64,000 nt of DNA from a virus: IMG/VR virus record IMGVR_UViG_3300042453_001967, positions 1 to 64,000 of that record; one strand, given 5' to 3'. Position numbers and translations under genes: made by a program. The stretch's first letter is position 1; every line of letters starts with the position of its first letter. Below the pieces are notes generated by a model. The model ran no database searches. It was not told the origin of the DNA and saw nothing but the letters and a program-made list of their open reading frames with translations. Positions 52,854 through 63,072 of this stretch are shown piece by piece.

Positions 52854-55747
52854 GATTCCACCGCGTGGAATGCGAAATCGTTTCCGTTATTTTCGATGTA
52901 TTCGTCCTCATTGTTCTTAATACTTTCAGATTCTAAATTTACGACTCTTCTATTTAATTCAACCCAATGTGGATTTACAAGTTCTAAACTATCTTCTACA
53001 TACATAAAGAACGGGTCTCTATTAACTCTATTCCAAAACAATACTTCACTGTCTGATAATGTCATCACTTCTTCATACTTATCTTGACCATCTTCTTTCA
53101 ATGGATAACCACTAACCAATTGACATTGTGCCCTAGTAAAATATTGTCTTTTCTCGGGATTTTCGATTAAAATATCATGACGAATTTCAGGGTTAAAAAC
53201 AACCAGTAGTGGTTCAATTCTTTTATTAAAATTATTCAAATATCTGGCAACATTATAATCACCTGTCATTTCGGGATTATTACTCAATTCCCTCTCTGAA
53301 ATCATGTAACAATTTATCTCCAAATAATCAGATGGTATTTGTTCTCCATGTTTTTGAAAATATTCTTCTTGTTGTTTTTTAGTTGGTTTTGTTATTTTTT
53401 GAACATCACCATCAGATTTCTTTTTACCATTATTAATGTAGTATATCGTTTCACCTAAACCGGCGGGATAATTATTTTGAATAACTAATTCCATGTGAGC
53501 CTGACGAGACATCAAAGAACCTGATTTTGTTATTTTTTTAATATGTTTTTTATAATCTTCAACCGATTGTTTTACTCTTGATTTATTTGCAATTTTTGAT
53601 AGAGGTATCTTTTGATTATAAATGTTTTCAGCATATTTGTAATATAATTCAATAAACGATAACCCATCACCATTTAGTAAATGTTTCAAACCTTCATCTA
53701 AAAATTCTACAATGTATTGTTGTAGTTTTTTAGATTTGATGGTGTTCCCCGTTAATTTAATTTTTTCTTTTCCTTTTTTAAGGAGTTTAATAATATAGTT
53801 TTTTCTTGATACATTAATACAAGCAGGTGCGGTATAATCAATATCAAGACCCATTTCGTTTCTCATAAAGATATCATTAAATTCTGCGGTGTCCGCCTCA
53901 ATTCCTTTATATTCTTTATCTTTTTCTACCAATTCATTTAAACCTTTACCGATGTAAACATGAGTATCAATGTCTTCAGGAGTTGAAAAATTAACACCAT
54001 CAGTATCCATAACCAACGGAACATAACCCTTTTTCTCAAAAAACATAATCATCATACGAAGACATTGTCGACCCGTACAGGTGATTGTTTCACCCATGTT
54101 CATATCACCCCACGGAAACACTTGAGGGGCAGATAATGAACCAAAATATGCGTTAATAAAAATTTTAATCGGTAATTGTTTACGGTCGTACATTTCTGCT
54201 TCAACAGGATTTGTTTTAGCGAGTTCACCGGCCAATCTTTTATATTTAATACGAATATTTCGAAAATACTTTAACATAGATTTCTGAACACCCATCACAT
54301 CACATTCAGGAAAAACATCGTAAACCAATTGAATTGATGGGTAAAGGGACGCATAGTCAAATTTTACAATATTTTTGGAGTATCCCACATTTAGTAATCT
54401 TGATAGACCCCCTGTAATGGCTCTCTTTTCATCTTTAGAGGGGATTGCTAATCCATTTTCGTAAGACCAAGCCAACATGATAATTTTCCAAAGAGTGGCG
54501 GTACCCATAGTTGCAATTCTTTCATAAGTGGTTGGTACCAGTTTAGATAACAAAAATGTTGATTGTGAAAACGAATCATCGACAATCATTGTTTCGTACA
54601 AGTCATCGTCAAGATATTGTTCAACTATTCTTTGACCCGGCCATATTTCATATTTACCAGGATACTTGTCTAATAAGTTCTCAGTACCCGGTTCACCAAT
54701 TTTTTTGTATTTACCCGTTTTCGGATTAATATAATAACTATCGTTTTCTAAATATATCTTAGAAATAATAGAACCCTCAACATAAACACGATTTGGTTTT
54801 TCTTTTTCTAAGTATTGGGTAATGTATTTCAACCCCCAAGATTTAATTTCCGAATTAATCGCTTGTGCTCTTCTAACCGAGTGTGATATATCTACAATAT
54901 TGTGACCCCATATTACATGTTGGGTATAGGGTTCCACTTCATTTGCTAACTTTAATAGACCTTCTTTTTGTTTTATACCTTCGTTTGTGAAAATTGAAGT
55001 ACACTCTTTAATATCTATACCCAATATTTCTGCCCTTTTTAAAATAAATGGAAAATCAAAGGAAGCCGAGTTATATCCACCAATTATTGTTGGTTTTAAT
55101 TCTTTTATTATTTCAAAAAATTCTTCTATACATTTTTTTTCACCATCATCACCAAATGCCGATATGGTTTTTTTAAAACCACGATTATCTTTAACACCAA
55201 TAAGGATTATTCTATTTTTTTCAGGTTCAAGACCTGTTGTCTCGATGTCAAAAACAAAACGATAGACACCTGAATAATCGTCAATACCCTTAAAGAGTCT
55301 TTTTTTCTTTTGAACTAAAAACTGTTCAACCGGTGACAATATTGTAAATAAATGTTTGAATTTTTCATTCCAAGGGTCAATGCCTCCGTATCTAAAAAAT
55401 GAAACTAAAGACGTGTAATTTTTTAAACTTTTTACTAAAAAACACTGACCGTTTTCTAATCTTTCGTTACCATGTGTCTGTAATTTTTCAATTACGATAC
55501 CAAACTCAGCCATCTTCCTTTTTTGAAGTGACTTATTTCCACTATAAAAATTATGTTCACTCAAATCACCAACCCATAAAAATGGTATTAATGTGTCTGA
55601 TTTTACAATTTTACCTCTTTCGGGGTCCTGTATTATTTTAAAAATTTTGTTTGTTTGGTAATCATATTCGACTCCAACAATGTACTGCTCCGAATCTGAA
55701 CCATTTAAAAAGTTCTCGATTATCTCTTGTGAAATTATTTTTGACAT
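52850..55747 (-). CDS. Family B DNA polymerase, T4 gp43-like
   Basis: The protein has 965 residues. The exonuclease motifs are FVFDIETTGL (D167, E169) and GGYNSASFDFPF (Exo II, D231). The polymerase motifs are KFDYASLYPSI (motif A, near residue 465), NAYFGS (motif B, near 532) and VMDTDGVNF (motif C, near 581). The catalytic Asp pair in motif C is intact, but the usual YxDTDS is MDTDG. This is the replicative polymerase with 3'-5' proofreading. It has a host-type promoter and a leader hairpin. It ends tail-to-tail against the connector gene. Confidence 0.95.
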   Translation of the reverse strand: MSKIISQEIIENFLNGSDSEQYIVGVEYDYQTNKIFKIIQDPERGKIVKSDTLIPFLWVGDLSEHNFYSGNKSLQKRKMAEFGIVIEKLQTHGNERLENGQCFLVKSLKNYTSLVSFFRYGGIDPWNEKFKHLFTILSPVEQFLVQKKKRLFKGIDDYSGVYRFVFDIETTGLEPEKNRIILIGVKDNRGFKKTISAFGDDGEKKCIEEFFEIIKELKPTIIGGYNSASFDFPFILKRAEILGIDIKECTSIFTNEGIKQKEGLLKLANEVEPYTQHVIWGHNIVDISHSVRRAQAINSEIKSWGLKYITQYLEKEKPNRVYVEGSIISKIYLENDSYYINPKTGKYKKIGEPGTENLLDKYPGKYEIWPGQRIVEQYLDDDLYETMIVDDSFSQSTFLLSKLVPTTYERIATMGTATLWKIIMLAWSYENGLAIPSKDEKRAITGGLSRLLNVGYSKNIVKFDYASLYPSIQLVYDVFPECDVMGVQKSMLKYFRNIRIKYKRLAGELAKTNPVEAEMYDRKQLPIKIFINAYFGSLSAPQVFPWGDMNMGETITCTGRQCLRMMIMFFEKKGYVPLVMDTDGVNFSTPEDIDTHVYIGKGLNELVEKDKEYKGIEADTAEFNDIFMRNEMGLDIDYTAPACINVSRKNYIIKLLKKGKEKIKLTGNTIKSKKLQQYIVEFLDEGLKHLLNGDGLSFIELYYKYAENIYNQKIPLSKIANKSRVKQSVEDYKKHIKKITKSGSLMSRQAHMELVIQNNYPAGLGETIYYINNGKKKSDGDVQKITKPTKKQQEEYFQKHGEQIPSDYLEINCYMISERELSNNPEMTGDYNVARYLNNFNKRIEPLLVVFNPEIRHDILIENPEKRQYFTRAQCQLVSGYPLKEDGQDKYEEVMTLSDSEVLFWNRVNRDPFFMYVEDSLELVNPHWVELNRRVVNLESESIKNNEDEYIENNGNDFAFHAVES

Positions 55748-55777
55748 TTCTTATAATTTTAGTTTGACACATTAGCT

Positions 55778-55794
55778 TACAATGTAACATTGTA
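55778..55794 (-). promoter_or_regulatory. Hairpin in the DNA polymerase mRNA leader, possible autogenous operator
   Basis: TACAATG (55794-55788 in the mRNA direction) pairs with CATTGTA (55784-55778) around a 3-nt loop. It begins about 7 nt after the predicted start of transcription and stands about 30 nt before the ATG. T4 gp43 represses its own mRNA at a leader hairpin, so a similar role is possible. Confidence 0.5.
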
Positions 55795-55807
55795 GTTTGT
55801 CTTATTT

Positions 55808-55839
55808 AAAATATAAGAAACAAAATTTAAAAATCAAAA
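55808..55839 (-). promoter_or_regulatory. Early promoter of the DNA polymerase gene, Bacteroidota type
   Basis: It reads TTTTG (55839-55835), a 19-nt spacer and TATATTTT (55815-55808) in the gene direction, the same form and spacing as the gp32 promoter. It partly overlaps the stop of the upstream gene. Confidence 0.7.
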
Positions 55840-56202
55840 TATTGTAATGTAAAGTTTTTCCTTTACCGGTAATATTAGTTTGGTTGTTGGATTTAAATTT
55901 GTATCTAAAAATTGAATGGTTATTTTACCTTCGTATTTTCCCAATTTTTCGGTTTGAGACTCCGTAAATTGATGAACAATATAATACTCATCAGTTGTTT
56001 GATTATATTTTTTATCTCTTGTGGTAATTTGACAATTCGAATTTAATATTTCAGGTTCACCTGTTTCAACATCATACATATCAAAAGTAATATCGCAACT
56101 TTCTAACATATCGTTAAAACCCGACTTATCGTTTTTTCCGTCATCGATAAGTCTCATTTTTAATATTGGTTCCGAAGCTCCTTGTCTTATAAAAAATTCC
56201 AT
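55834..56202 (-). CDS. Small beta-sandwich tail protein, baseplate-upper-protein-like N-domain
   Basis: The protein has 122 residues. IRQGASEPILKMRLIDDGKN, then SCDITFDMYDVETGEPEILN, then YEGKITIQFLDTNLNPTTKL, form a single Ig-like domain similar to BppU N-terminal domains that attach fibres to baseplates. It lies just upstream of the polymerase promoter and 12 bp after the 207-residue fibre protein gene. Fibre attachment or decoration is probable; this is inferred from the domain. Confidence 0.58.
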   Translation of the reverse strand: MEFFIRQGASEPILKMRLIDDGKNDKSGFNDMLESCDITFDMYDVETGEPEILNSNCQITTRDKKYNQTTDEYYIVHQFTESQTEKLGKYEGKITIQFLDTNLNPTTKLILPVKEKLYITIF

Positions 56203-56214
56203 GTTTTATTTTAT

Positions 56215-56838
56215 TTAATATTCTCTACTTAAAACTAAAAGTTCGGTTCTTATGAAATTAGCAGCATTAGTTGAACTAAACTGTGCGGTTATATCTAATG
56301 TATTTGAAATGGTTGTATCAAATGTACTATTGTTTAATGTACTAAAACTACCACCTTCAAAACCAGCGGACGCGTCTTTGTTGAATGTAAAAAAACCAAC
56401 GGATATTATTGATGCAACACCAGTACCCCCAATTTCTCTTATTGTAAAATGAATATCAAAATTAAAGTGTTTATTGGTTACGCCAGGTAGATTAATTGCA
56501 CCGGTAGTCCCTAACACCACAGAACCCGATTTTACTTTTAAAGTTAAAGTGTCATTATTATTTGCACCCAAGTCACCACTTACGATACATCTAAAAGAAT
56601 CACCAACAGAAAATCCACTCGCCGGTACTGATAAGGACCCAACACCACTACCTATAATTGTTGTTTCAGATGTCGTACCACTCACAGTTGTACCGTCACT
56701 TGTTTGAGCAAAAAATCCTTCTTTTAAATAAGTTTTTTTTACTTTGTATGTGGTGCCACCTTGTGCAACCGCGAACTCCGCATTTGGAGTTAGTCCTGTT
56801 GTAATTTCCGGTAGTTGTGATATTGGTAAATTAGCCAT
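56215..56838 (-). CDS. Putative tail fibre/spike protein
   Basis: The protein has 207 residues. The N-terminus MANLPISQLPEITTGLTPNA, then EFAVAQGGTTYKVKKTYL, is the common opening of phage fibre and structural proteins that attach to the baseplate. The remainder is a beta-rich Gly/Ser/Thr domain (SLSVPASGFSVGDSFRCIVS, then SVGFFTFNKDASAGFEGGSF). It is one of a minus-strand run of adhesin-like genes. A late motif lies 7 nt upstream. Confidence 0.6.
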   Translation of the reverse strand: MANLPISQLPEITTGLTPNAEFAVAQGGTTYKVKKTYLKEGFFAQTSDGTTVSGTTSETTIIGSGVGSLSVPASGFSVGDSFRCIVSGDLGANNNDTLTLKVKSGSVVLGTTGAINLPGVTNKHFNFDIHFTIREIGGTGVASIISVGFFTFNKDASAGFEGGSFSTLNNSTFDTTISNTLDITAQFSSTNAANFIRTELLVLSREY

Positions 56839-56845
56839 CTTATTT

Positions 56846-56853
56846 TATAAATA
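56846..56853 (-). promoter_or_regulatory. Late-promoter-like motif TATTTATA
   Basis: The motif reads TATTTATA and ends 7 nt before the ATG at 56838. Confidence 0.45.
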
Positions 56854-56861
56854 TTAAAACT

Positions 56862-58613
56862 TTACAAACCGTATTTTGATTTGGTTGAATTATAATTATT
56901 TGATATCTCTGTGGTGTTTAAACCTTTGGTATAGAAATAACATGCACCTATTTTACCATTCAAATATAGTGACGACACACCTGAACCAATCCATCCTAAA
57001 TAAAATGGATTTGTTTCACCATATGAATCAGCACCATGTGCTGTAGTTATATACTCAGTATTATTTATATAGACTTTTGTGGTATTGGCGGTTGAGGTTA
57101 TTTGTGAAATAAATGTAAACAAATACCAAGTATTTGTTGTGATTGTTAAAGTTGAAGTACTGATTTGTTGGACACCGGTACCATTTGTTACACATCTAAC
57201 AGTACCCGTATTTGAAAACAAACCACCCCAATAACCGTCAAATCCTGATGCACTTGACAACTTCCCAAATACGGGTATTTGTTGACCTGACGATGGTAGT
57301 GCGTCAAATTTAACCCAAACTTGCACGGTCTTTTGACCCGTTGTGGTTAAACTTAATTGAGATACGTGAGGAACACTAATGGTATCATTCGTTCCATCTA
57401 AATCAAAAATACCACCATCGGTTGATAACCAAGTCGCGCCATTTATTGTTGCGTTATTACCATTACCCGTTTCATCCGACCATGTACCACTCGTATAGTT
57501 TGTGGCATCTAATTTCATAAATAAACTATCTGTAACAAAATTAACAATAGAACTTGTTGATGGTGTTGGTGTTACTGACGGTGTTCTTGTTGGTGTTGGT
57601 GTATTTGTAACTGTAGGTGTAGGACTTACTGCTGGTGGTAAATAAGTTTGAGGAGTTTGGTACGTATTTCTAGTTGTTGTGGAATTAAATCCGCTTACCG
57701 TATGTAACAAACTCCAATTTACACCATCGTTACTTCCTGATATGGTCCAAGATTTTGGGTCTCTACTTTCTTCATCATTTGCGGTTCCCCATCTATACCC
57801 ATCAAACGACTGACCGGTTGGGAATTGAAATATAAAATTCGTTACATTACCATTAGTAACAAAATTTAAATCTAATGCTTTTGTTGTTAAACTACCGTCA
57901 ATTAATTTGGATGGTTCTTCACCCACAGGGTTATTTCCACTAGGGTTTGTTACCACAACACCGGACATACTTTGGTCTACACCATTTTTTTGAAAAACAA
58001 ATTCAGAAGATTGAACACAGTTTGCATTTGGTGGTGTTGTTTTAGATTCAGTTATTTGCCACCTATAATATATAAAAGATTGACCATAAGATGTTGATGT
58101 CGGTGTTAAAGTTGGTGTTGGTGTTACTGAACGAGTTGGTGTTATACTTGGTGTAATAGAAGGTGTTGGTGTTACTGATGGAGTTCTACTCGGTGTTATA
58201 GATGGTGTTCTTGATGGTGTTGGTGTTACTGATGGAGTTCTACTTGGTGTTATAGACGTAGTAATAGATGGTGTTGGTGTTACTGAACGAGTTGGTGTTA
58301 TACTTGGTGTAATAGAAGGTGTTGGTGTTGGGCTTGGTAAAGACTCTATTATAATTTTATAATAATTTTCTTGAAAAATATAATCACCATTTTCTTGTAA
58401 TAAGAAATTACCCGAAGTGTCTTCAACATACAAAGTACATGTACTACCAAAAGCAGGAAAGAATAAAGAATATGTCCCATAAAAATATGGAGCAACATAA
58501 TCATAGGGTAAAACTTGAGTACCAAGATTAATTGTCCCACCCGTGTCGGGATAAAACGTAATTACGGCCGATTGACCATTGTAGTTTGTTGAGACGATTC
58601 TTAAAGTATCCAT
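56862..58613 (-). CDS. TPS-repeat adhesin with F5/8-like and LamG-like domains
   Basis: The protein has 583 residues. It has a module shared with two other proteins (residues 1-70, [12 protein letters not shown] then [19 protein letters not shown]), a TPSITPTPS linker (about 89-176), an F5/8 discoidin-like domain (about 208-324, with [20 protein letters not shown] and GSNDGVNW), a second short TPS linker, and a C-terminal LamG/ConA-like jelly roll (about 360-583, with [20 protein letters not shown] and [20 protein letters not shown]). Such modules bind glycans on bacterial surfaces. It is therefore a likely receptor-binding or decoration protein. The genes on both sides share its strand and tight spacing. 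Confidence 0.72.
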   Translation of the reverse strand: MDTLRIVSTNYNGQSAVITFYPDTGGTINLGTQVLPYDYVAPYFYGTYSLFFPAFGSTCTLYVEDTSGNFLLQENGDYIFQENYYKIIIESLPSPTPTPSITPSITPTRSVTPTPSITTSITPSRTPSVTPTPSRTPSITPSRTPSVTPTPSITPSITPTRSVTPTPTLTPTSTSYGQSFIYYRWQITESKTTPPNANCVQSSEFVFQKNGVDQSMSGVVVTNPSGNNPVGEEPSKLIDGSLTTKALDLNFVTNGNVTNFIFQFPTGQSFDGYRWGTANDEESRDPKSWTISGSNDGVNWSLLHTVSGFNSTTTRNTYQTPQTYLPPAVSPTPTVTNTPTPTRTPSVTPTPSTSSIVNFVTDSLFMKLDATNYTSGTWSDETGNGNNATINGATWLSTDGGIFDLDGTNDTISVPHVSQLSLTTTGQKTVQVWVKFDALPSSGQQIPVFGKLSSASGFDGYWGGLFSNTGTVRCVTNGTGVQQISTSTLTITTNTWYLFTFISQITSTANTTKVYINNTEYITTAHGADSYGETNPFYLGWIGSGVSSLYLNGKIGACYFYTKGLNTTEISNNYNSTKSKYGL

Positions 58614-58622
58614 TTAATTTAT

Positions 58623-60854
58623 TTAAGGATTTGGTGGTTGAGGATATGGTAATGATACACAATATGGAGTACTACATTGATTGACTGTTAATGTATCTTT
58701 TGTCATTGTATATCCAGACCATTGGTCACAGTTAAAATAACAATAACCATCCGTATGAATAAATCCATATTGTACACCAGATTGTATTGTAAAATTAACA
58801 CTTACACCAACTTCTAACGGTGGAACAATTCCCGAATTGTTATAAGGGTCAAGACAATTACAAAATAAATATGGAACGTATTGTGGTGAAGGAGTTGGTG
58901 TTGGTGTGATTGTTCTTGTTGGAGTTACACTTGGGGTGATAGAAGATGTTGGTGTTACTGATGAAGTAATACTTGGTGTAATACTTGGTGTTGGTGTAAT
59001 AGAAGATGTTGGTGTTATTGATGGTGTAATACTTGGTGTAATAGATGGTGTTGGTGTTACCGATGGAGTAATACTCGATGTGATGGATGGTGTTGGTGTA
59101 ATAGAAGATGTTGGTGTTACCGATGGAGTAATACTCGATGTGATGGATGGTGTTGGTGTAATAGAAGATGTTGGTGTTACTGATGGTGTGACACTTGGTG
59201 TAACAGATGGTGTTGAACTATTGGTGGATGTTGGTGTTACCGATAGAGTAATACTCGGTGTAATGGATGGTGTTGGTGTTGGTGTAATTGTTCTTGATGG
59301 TGTTACTGATGGAGTTCTACTTGGTGTGATGGATGGTGTTAGTGTTGGTGTTCTTGATGGTGTTACGGTTGGTGTAATTGTTCTTGATGGTGTTGGTGTT
59401 AAAGTACAAATCGGTGTGTCCCAAGGATTTGGACACCAAAAATTTATAGGATATGGAGGAACAACACCTAAATCAAGACAACTTGTTACAGAACACGGAC
59501 AGGGATGATTATATGGTAAATCGTTTTGACCAACATCAACACCTGATGTGGTTACATAACAACATGAGTCATTACCTGGATTTGTACATAAATAATAACT
59601 TGAATTACCTTCTTGAACCACGTGTGCCCAAATTTCGTTACCATATAAAGTAATGTCTCTTACATCTACTCTAATAACATACCACGTATTAAAAGATGGG
59701 TTATTAATGATATATGTTCCAAAAGAACAATCACCTTTAACACCCGTACCTACAGTTATTTTAAAATTTGGAATTGTAAGATGCGCTGCACTTGGTATTG
59801 TTTTAATTGCCAACATGTACGAATAAGATTTAGTATAAAAACTATCCGTTACCGTTCTATACATACTACCTTGACCTGAAGAAAACGTGTTCGGTCTGTA
59901 ATTGAAAACTTCTCTTATGTTTCCATTTGGATAACCACAAACATCCACTAAATTAGACAACCATCCTTGAAAATAACGGTATAAACCCGTTGAGTTACCA
60001 TCAATACTTTCTCGTATTGTTATTGGTATTGGGTTTCCAGGTGTGTTCGCAAAAGGAATACCCACAGGACCGTTACAAACACAAGGTAATTGACTCGGTG
60101 TTGGTGTAATACTTGGTGTTATCGTCCTTGTCGGTGTTGGTGTAATTGTTCTACTTGGTGTTGGTGTGATTGATATTGAATTTGGGTCGGGTATTTGATT
60201 ATCAGGAATAGGTCCAATGTCAGGAGGTTCCTCCCCAAATTTTATAAGTTCTTTTACCGTGTATCGATTAGAACCTCCTGGTGTTGTTACTGTTGTCGTT
60301 AAAACACTAACACCTGATAATTTACTATAATCAGCCCACTCTTCTGATGACGAATATTTTGTACCAACTTGAGTAGAACCTTTTGGTATTATTATATTAC
60401 CCTTTATGTAAAAAGGTCTTCCACCACCTATTATGGGGAGTTCTTGAACAAAATCAATAGTAACATCGAAATCAACCGCACTTGGTATTGATACTATGTA
60501 CGTTATGACAATAGAACCGGAGTTAATAAACCCATCAAAATCTAAATCTTCTATAATTACACTAGGTGTTGGGGACGGTGTTATGGAAGGTGTTCTTGTA
60601 ATTGTTGGCGTAATAGAAGGTGTTCTTGTAATTGTTGGCGTAATAGAAGGAGACGGAAACAAAGCATTTACCTCATATGTTTTATTATACAATTCAAAAT
60701 ATAGTTCATATACACCATATGGATAACTTGAATTATATTCAAATGGTAAAGTTTTTTCACCTAAATTAAATGTACCACCTGTATATGGCAAGAAAGTTAC
60801 AGTGGCGGTTTTACCACTTAAATTAATACTCGATATTCTTATTCCTGATGGCAT
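58623..60854 (-). CDS. TPS-repeat adhesin with Cys-rich domain
   Basis: The protein has 743 residues. Residues 1-65 are the shared [30 protein letters not shown] module. Short TPS runs (about 65-98 and 226-256) separate a beta domain ([20 protein letters not shown]) from a Cys-rich domain (about 257-480). The latter shares [28 protein letters not shown] and a DSCCYV-type cysteine pair with the 1534-residue baseplate protein. A long TPS stalk (about 484-655) leads to a C-terminal Cys-containing cap ([20 protein letters not shown]). Start at ATG 60854; the gene lies 9 bp from the next. Likely a fibre or decoration protein. Confidence 0.68.
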   Translation of the reverse strand: MPSGIRISSINLSGKTATVTFLPYTGGTFNLGEKTLPFEYNSSYPYGVYELYFELYNKTYEVNALFPSPSITPTITRTPSITPTITRTPSITPSPTPSVIIEDLDFDGFINSGSIVITYIVSIPSAVDFDVTIDFVQELPIIGGGRPFYIKGNIIIPKGSTQVGTKYSSSEEWADYSKLSGVSVLTTTVTTPGGSNRYTVKELIKFGEEPPDIGPIPDNQIPDPNSISITPTPSRTITPTPTRTITPSITPTPSQLPCVCNGPVGIPFANTPGNPIPITIRESIDGNSTGLYRYFQGWLSNLVDVCGYPNGNIREVFNYRPNTFSSGQGSMYRTVTDSFYTKSYSYMLAIKTIPSAAHLTIPNFKITVGTGVKGDCSFGTYIINNPSFNTWYVIRVDVRDITLYGNEIWAHVVQEGNSSYYLCTNPGNDSCCYVTTSGVDVGQNDLPYNHPCPCSVTSCLDLGVVPPYPINFWCPNPWDTPICTLTPTPSRTITPTVTPSRTPTLTPSITPSRTPSVTPSRTITPTPTPSITPSITLSVTPTSTNSSTPSVTPSVTPSVTPTSSITPTPSITSSITPSVTPTSSITPTPSITSSITPSVTPTPSITPSITPSITPTSSITPTPSITPSITSSVTPTSSITPSVTPTRTITPTPTPSPQYVPYLFCNCLDPYNNSGIVPPLEVGVSVNFTIQSGVQYGFIHTDGYCYFNCDQWSGYTMTKDTLTVNQCSTPYCVSLPYPQPPNP
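58880..59405. repeat. TPS codon repeat array
   Basis: Tandem codon repeats encode [24 protein letters not shown]; an exact unit of about 60 bp is seen at 59054-59114 and 59114-59174. These units create misleading open frames on the plus strand. Confidence 0.8.
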
Positions 60855-60869
60855 TATATTATTATTTTA

Positions 60870-62267
60870 TTATATATATTCATATTGTAAATCATTTTCT
60901 GGTGCCGTTATAATAATCGTTGTAGAATCAACGCAATCTTCATCACACTCTACAATGTTATAGTTTGGTTTAGTGTCAACCAAATAATGATGATTAACTC
61001 TAACATAGTTTAATGGTTCCTCATAATATTGGATTCTTTTAAAAATAAAACAAGAAATACCCAAATTATGTAGGCTTCCTGAATATTGAGTTCCACCAGC
61101 CCAAGATTGAATCATAGGTTGATATCCCCTTGTTGAAGGTATCACCTCTTCCCAATCATTTAATTTATAAATTTTTTTACCATTTAGATAAATTTTTAAT
61201 GTCCCTAACCTTCTATTTTTTTCTTCCGCCCATTTTTTGTTTAAAATTTCTACATCATCATACGATGGTGTTGCACCAGTTAACCAATCCGATATTGAAG
61301 TGTTTAATGTTCTCCCTGTAATTAAATCATTCCAACCACCATTGTTTTCTATACCACAATCAGTAAAATATTTATTTCTTTCAAAGGTTATGGTAATATT
61401 AAAATCTTCGGATGTCCCACTCGTACATAGTACCGGTGTTTGTCCTGATGACGTATAATATGATTCAGTGTACCCACTATCAGTTAAACATATTCCCGAA
61501 TATCTCGATGCTCTCCATTGAATCCTACCGTCGTTTGTAAAAGAAAAAGAAAGATTATTATCTGAGTACTTTGTATTTTCCGTTTCACCCCTAACACCTA
61601 AATAGTAAATTGTTTTACCACTTGACCATGGATTATCATCTCTATTAAGTACCAAATCAATGGTCCAACCCTTTTCTGTTCTTCTCTTAACTTTATATGA
61701 ACAATTGTCATTACCACCCCCATGATTAATTTGATATGCCCATGGTTTCGCGTTTAGTTGGGGGTCTTGTGGGCAACAATTATCGTTATCTGTTAATTTT
61801 TGAACACAAGCATAAGAATATCCCGTAACACCTGTTTTAAAATCACTAAGATTTAATGAAAACGGATTTGAAAGTGCGTTATTAAATTCATCTATTTTCA
61901 AATAGTGTGTGTTACCACTAAAATTTAATTCATACACATCATTATTTAATATAATATCAGAATTAGAAAATGTACTAGTAAACGCTGAATACGATAAAGT
62001 CCAAGTAATCGCTGAATAAGTATATCCAGTATCATTTACAGTATTATTATATTCAACTAAACTTATGGTATCTCTTGTACAATCTGAATTTGTTAAACCT
62101 GTAGTATTAATAGTTAAAGATGTGTAAGGTATTGAATTTTCTAAATCCAAAACCAATTCATCGTAATCAACCTCGGTCTTTGCTATTTCATAATCATAAT
62201 ATTCTGATGAATCGAGTTGCAAATCTAATTTGGTACCCCAATATTTGAGAATGTTTTGTGTATTCAT
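60870..62267 (-). CDS. Putative tail adhesin with ConA/LamG-like domain
   Basis: The protein has 465 residues. It includes GWTIDLVLNRDDNPWSSGKT, then IYYLGVRGETENTKYSDNNL, then LGTLKIYLNGKKIYKLNDWE, a pattern of a concanavalin/LamG-type jelly roll. Cysteines occur in DNDNCCPQDPQ and NDNCSYKVKR. It is the first gene of the minus-strand adhesin series. A late motif is 5 nt from its ATG. The N-terminus (MNTQNILKYWGTKLDLQLDS) has no signal peptide. Probable role: receptor or glycan binding on the virion. Confidence 0.58.
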   Translation of the reverse strand: MNTQNILKYWGTKLDLQLDSSEYYDYEIAKTEVDYDELVLDLENSIPYTSLTINTTGLTNSDCTRDTISLVEYNNTVNDTGYTYSAITWTLSYSAFTSTFSNSDIILNNDVYELNFSGNTHYLKIDEFNNALSNPFSLNLSDFKTGVTGYSYACVQKLTDNDNCCPQDPQLNAKPWAYQINHGGGNDNCSYKVKRRTEKGWTIDLVLNRDDNPWSSGKTIYYLGVRGETENTKYSDNNLSFSFTNDGRIQWRASRYSGICLTDSGYTESYYTSSGQTPVLCTSGTSEDFNITITFERNKYFTDCGIENNGGWNDLITGRTLNTSISDWLTGATPSYDDVEILNKKWAEEKNRRLGTLKIYLNGKKIYKLNDWEEVIPSTRGYQPMIQSWAGGTQYSGSLHNLGISCFIFKRIQYYEEPLNYVRVNHHYLVDTKPNYNIVECDEDCVDSTTIIITAPENDLQYEYI

Positions 62268-62272
62268 TATAC

Positions 62273-62280
62273 TATAAATA
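62273..62280 (-). promoter_or_regulatory. Late-promoter-like motif TATTTATA
   Basis: The motif reads TATTTATA in the minus direction, 5 nt before the ATG at 62267. It faces a plus-strand copy 18 nt away. Confidence 0.5.
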
Positions 62281-62297
62281 TCTTTCCTTTCTTTTGA

Positions 62298-62305
62298 TAT
62301 TTATT
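62298..62305 (+). promoter_or_regulatory. Late-promoter-like motif TATTTATT
   Basis: The motif reads TATTTATT and ends 17 nt before the plus-strand ATG at 62323. Confidence 0.4.
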
Positions 62306-62322
62306 ACTAAAGTAGTAATTAC

Positions 62323-63072
62323 ATGGATAACTATATAAAATCAATAATTGAAGAAAAATTTGCATCAAAAAAACAACAAAGATATTTTTATGCGAAGGCT
62401 TCTGATGAATCAATTCCAAAAAAGGAGAGAAAAAAATGGTCAAAATGGGCTAAAGAATTTTCTAGTGACACCGATTTTAAAAAATTACCAGATGAGGTAG
62501 AAAAAGATGTTGATGAAATTGTAGATACAAAAGGAAATGTTGCGGTAAATAAAATACCAACAACAAAAGATAGTAAAGGTGGTTCAAAAAAAACTACCGA
62601 TGAAATTGTAAAAACAAGTGCAGGTTCTATGGGAACACATGGTGTTCATGGTACACACACTTCGTTAAGATATTGGGCAGAAGCGGATTTAAGTAAAGCG
62701 TTGGGATACGAAAAAACTTTGGGTAATGATGAAGATAGGGAAGACGCTGAAGATTATTTTAAAAAGGATTTAGGGTTAGATGATAAAGAAGCCGAAGAAA
62801 GATTGTCATCATACGGATATGATGAAGATTTAAAAGGTGATAAAGTCAGATTAATTGAAAACCCTAAAAAATATGTGGAAGATTATGTTGAAAGTGTTTT
62901 ATCAAAAAAAACACAAAATAGTGATTTAGTAAAAAAAGACCAAACAGAAGATATTGATAAAGAATTAAATCCTATAATAAAAAAACAAATTTTAGCACTT
63001 AAAAATACTTTAGTTAAAAATAATCTTTCAGTAAAAGATGTTATCAAATTACTAAATAAAGACAATGAATAA
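62323..63072 (+). CDS. Unknown charged protein with N-terminal SKKQQRYFYAKA motif
   Basis: The protein has 249 residues. The N-terminal FASKKQQRYFYAKASDESIP, then KKERKKWSKWAKEFSSDTDF, matches a short motif found in several phage proteins of unclear role. The middle is very acidic and lysine-rich (NDEDREDAEDYFKKDLGLDD, then KEAEERLSSYGYDEDLKGDK). No catalytic residues stand out. It leads a plus-strand set at the right edge, overlapping the next gene by 8 bp. Confidence 0.55.
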   Translation: MDNYIKSIIEEKFASKKQQRYFYAKASDESIPKKERKKWSKWAKEFSSDTDFKKLPDEVEKDVDEIVDTKGNVAVNKIPTTKDSKGGSKKTTDEIVKTSAGSMGTHGVHGTHTSLRYWAEADLSKALGYEKTLGNDEDREDAEDYFKKDLGLDDKEAEERLSSYGYDEDLKGDKVRLIENPKKYVEDYVESVLSKKTQNSDLVKKDQTEDIDKELNPIIKKQILALKNTLVKNNLSVKDVIKLLNKDNE

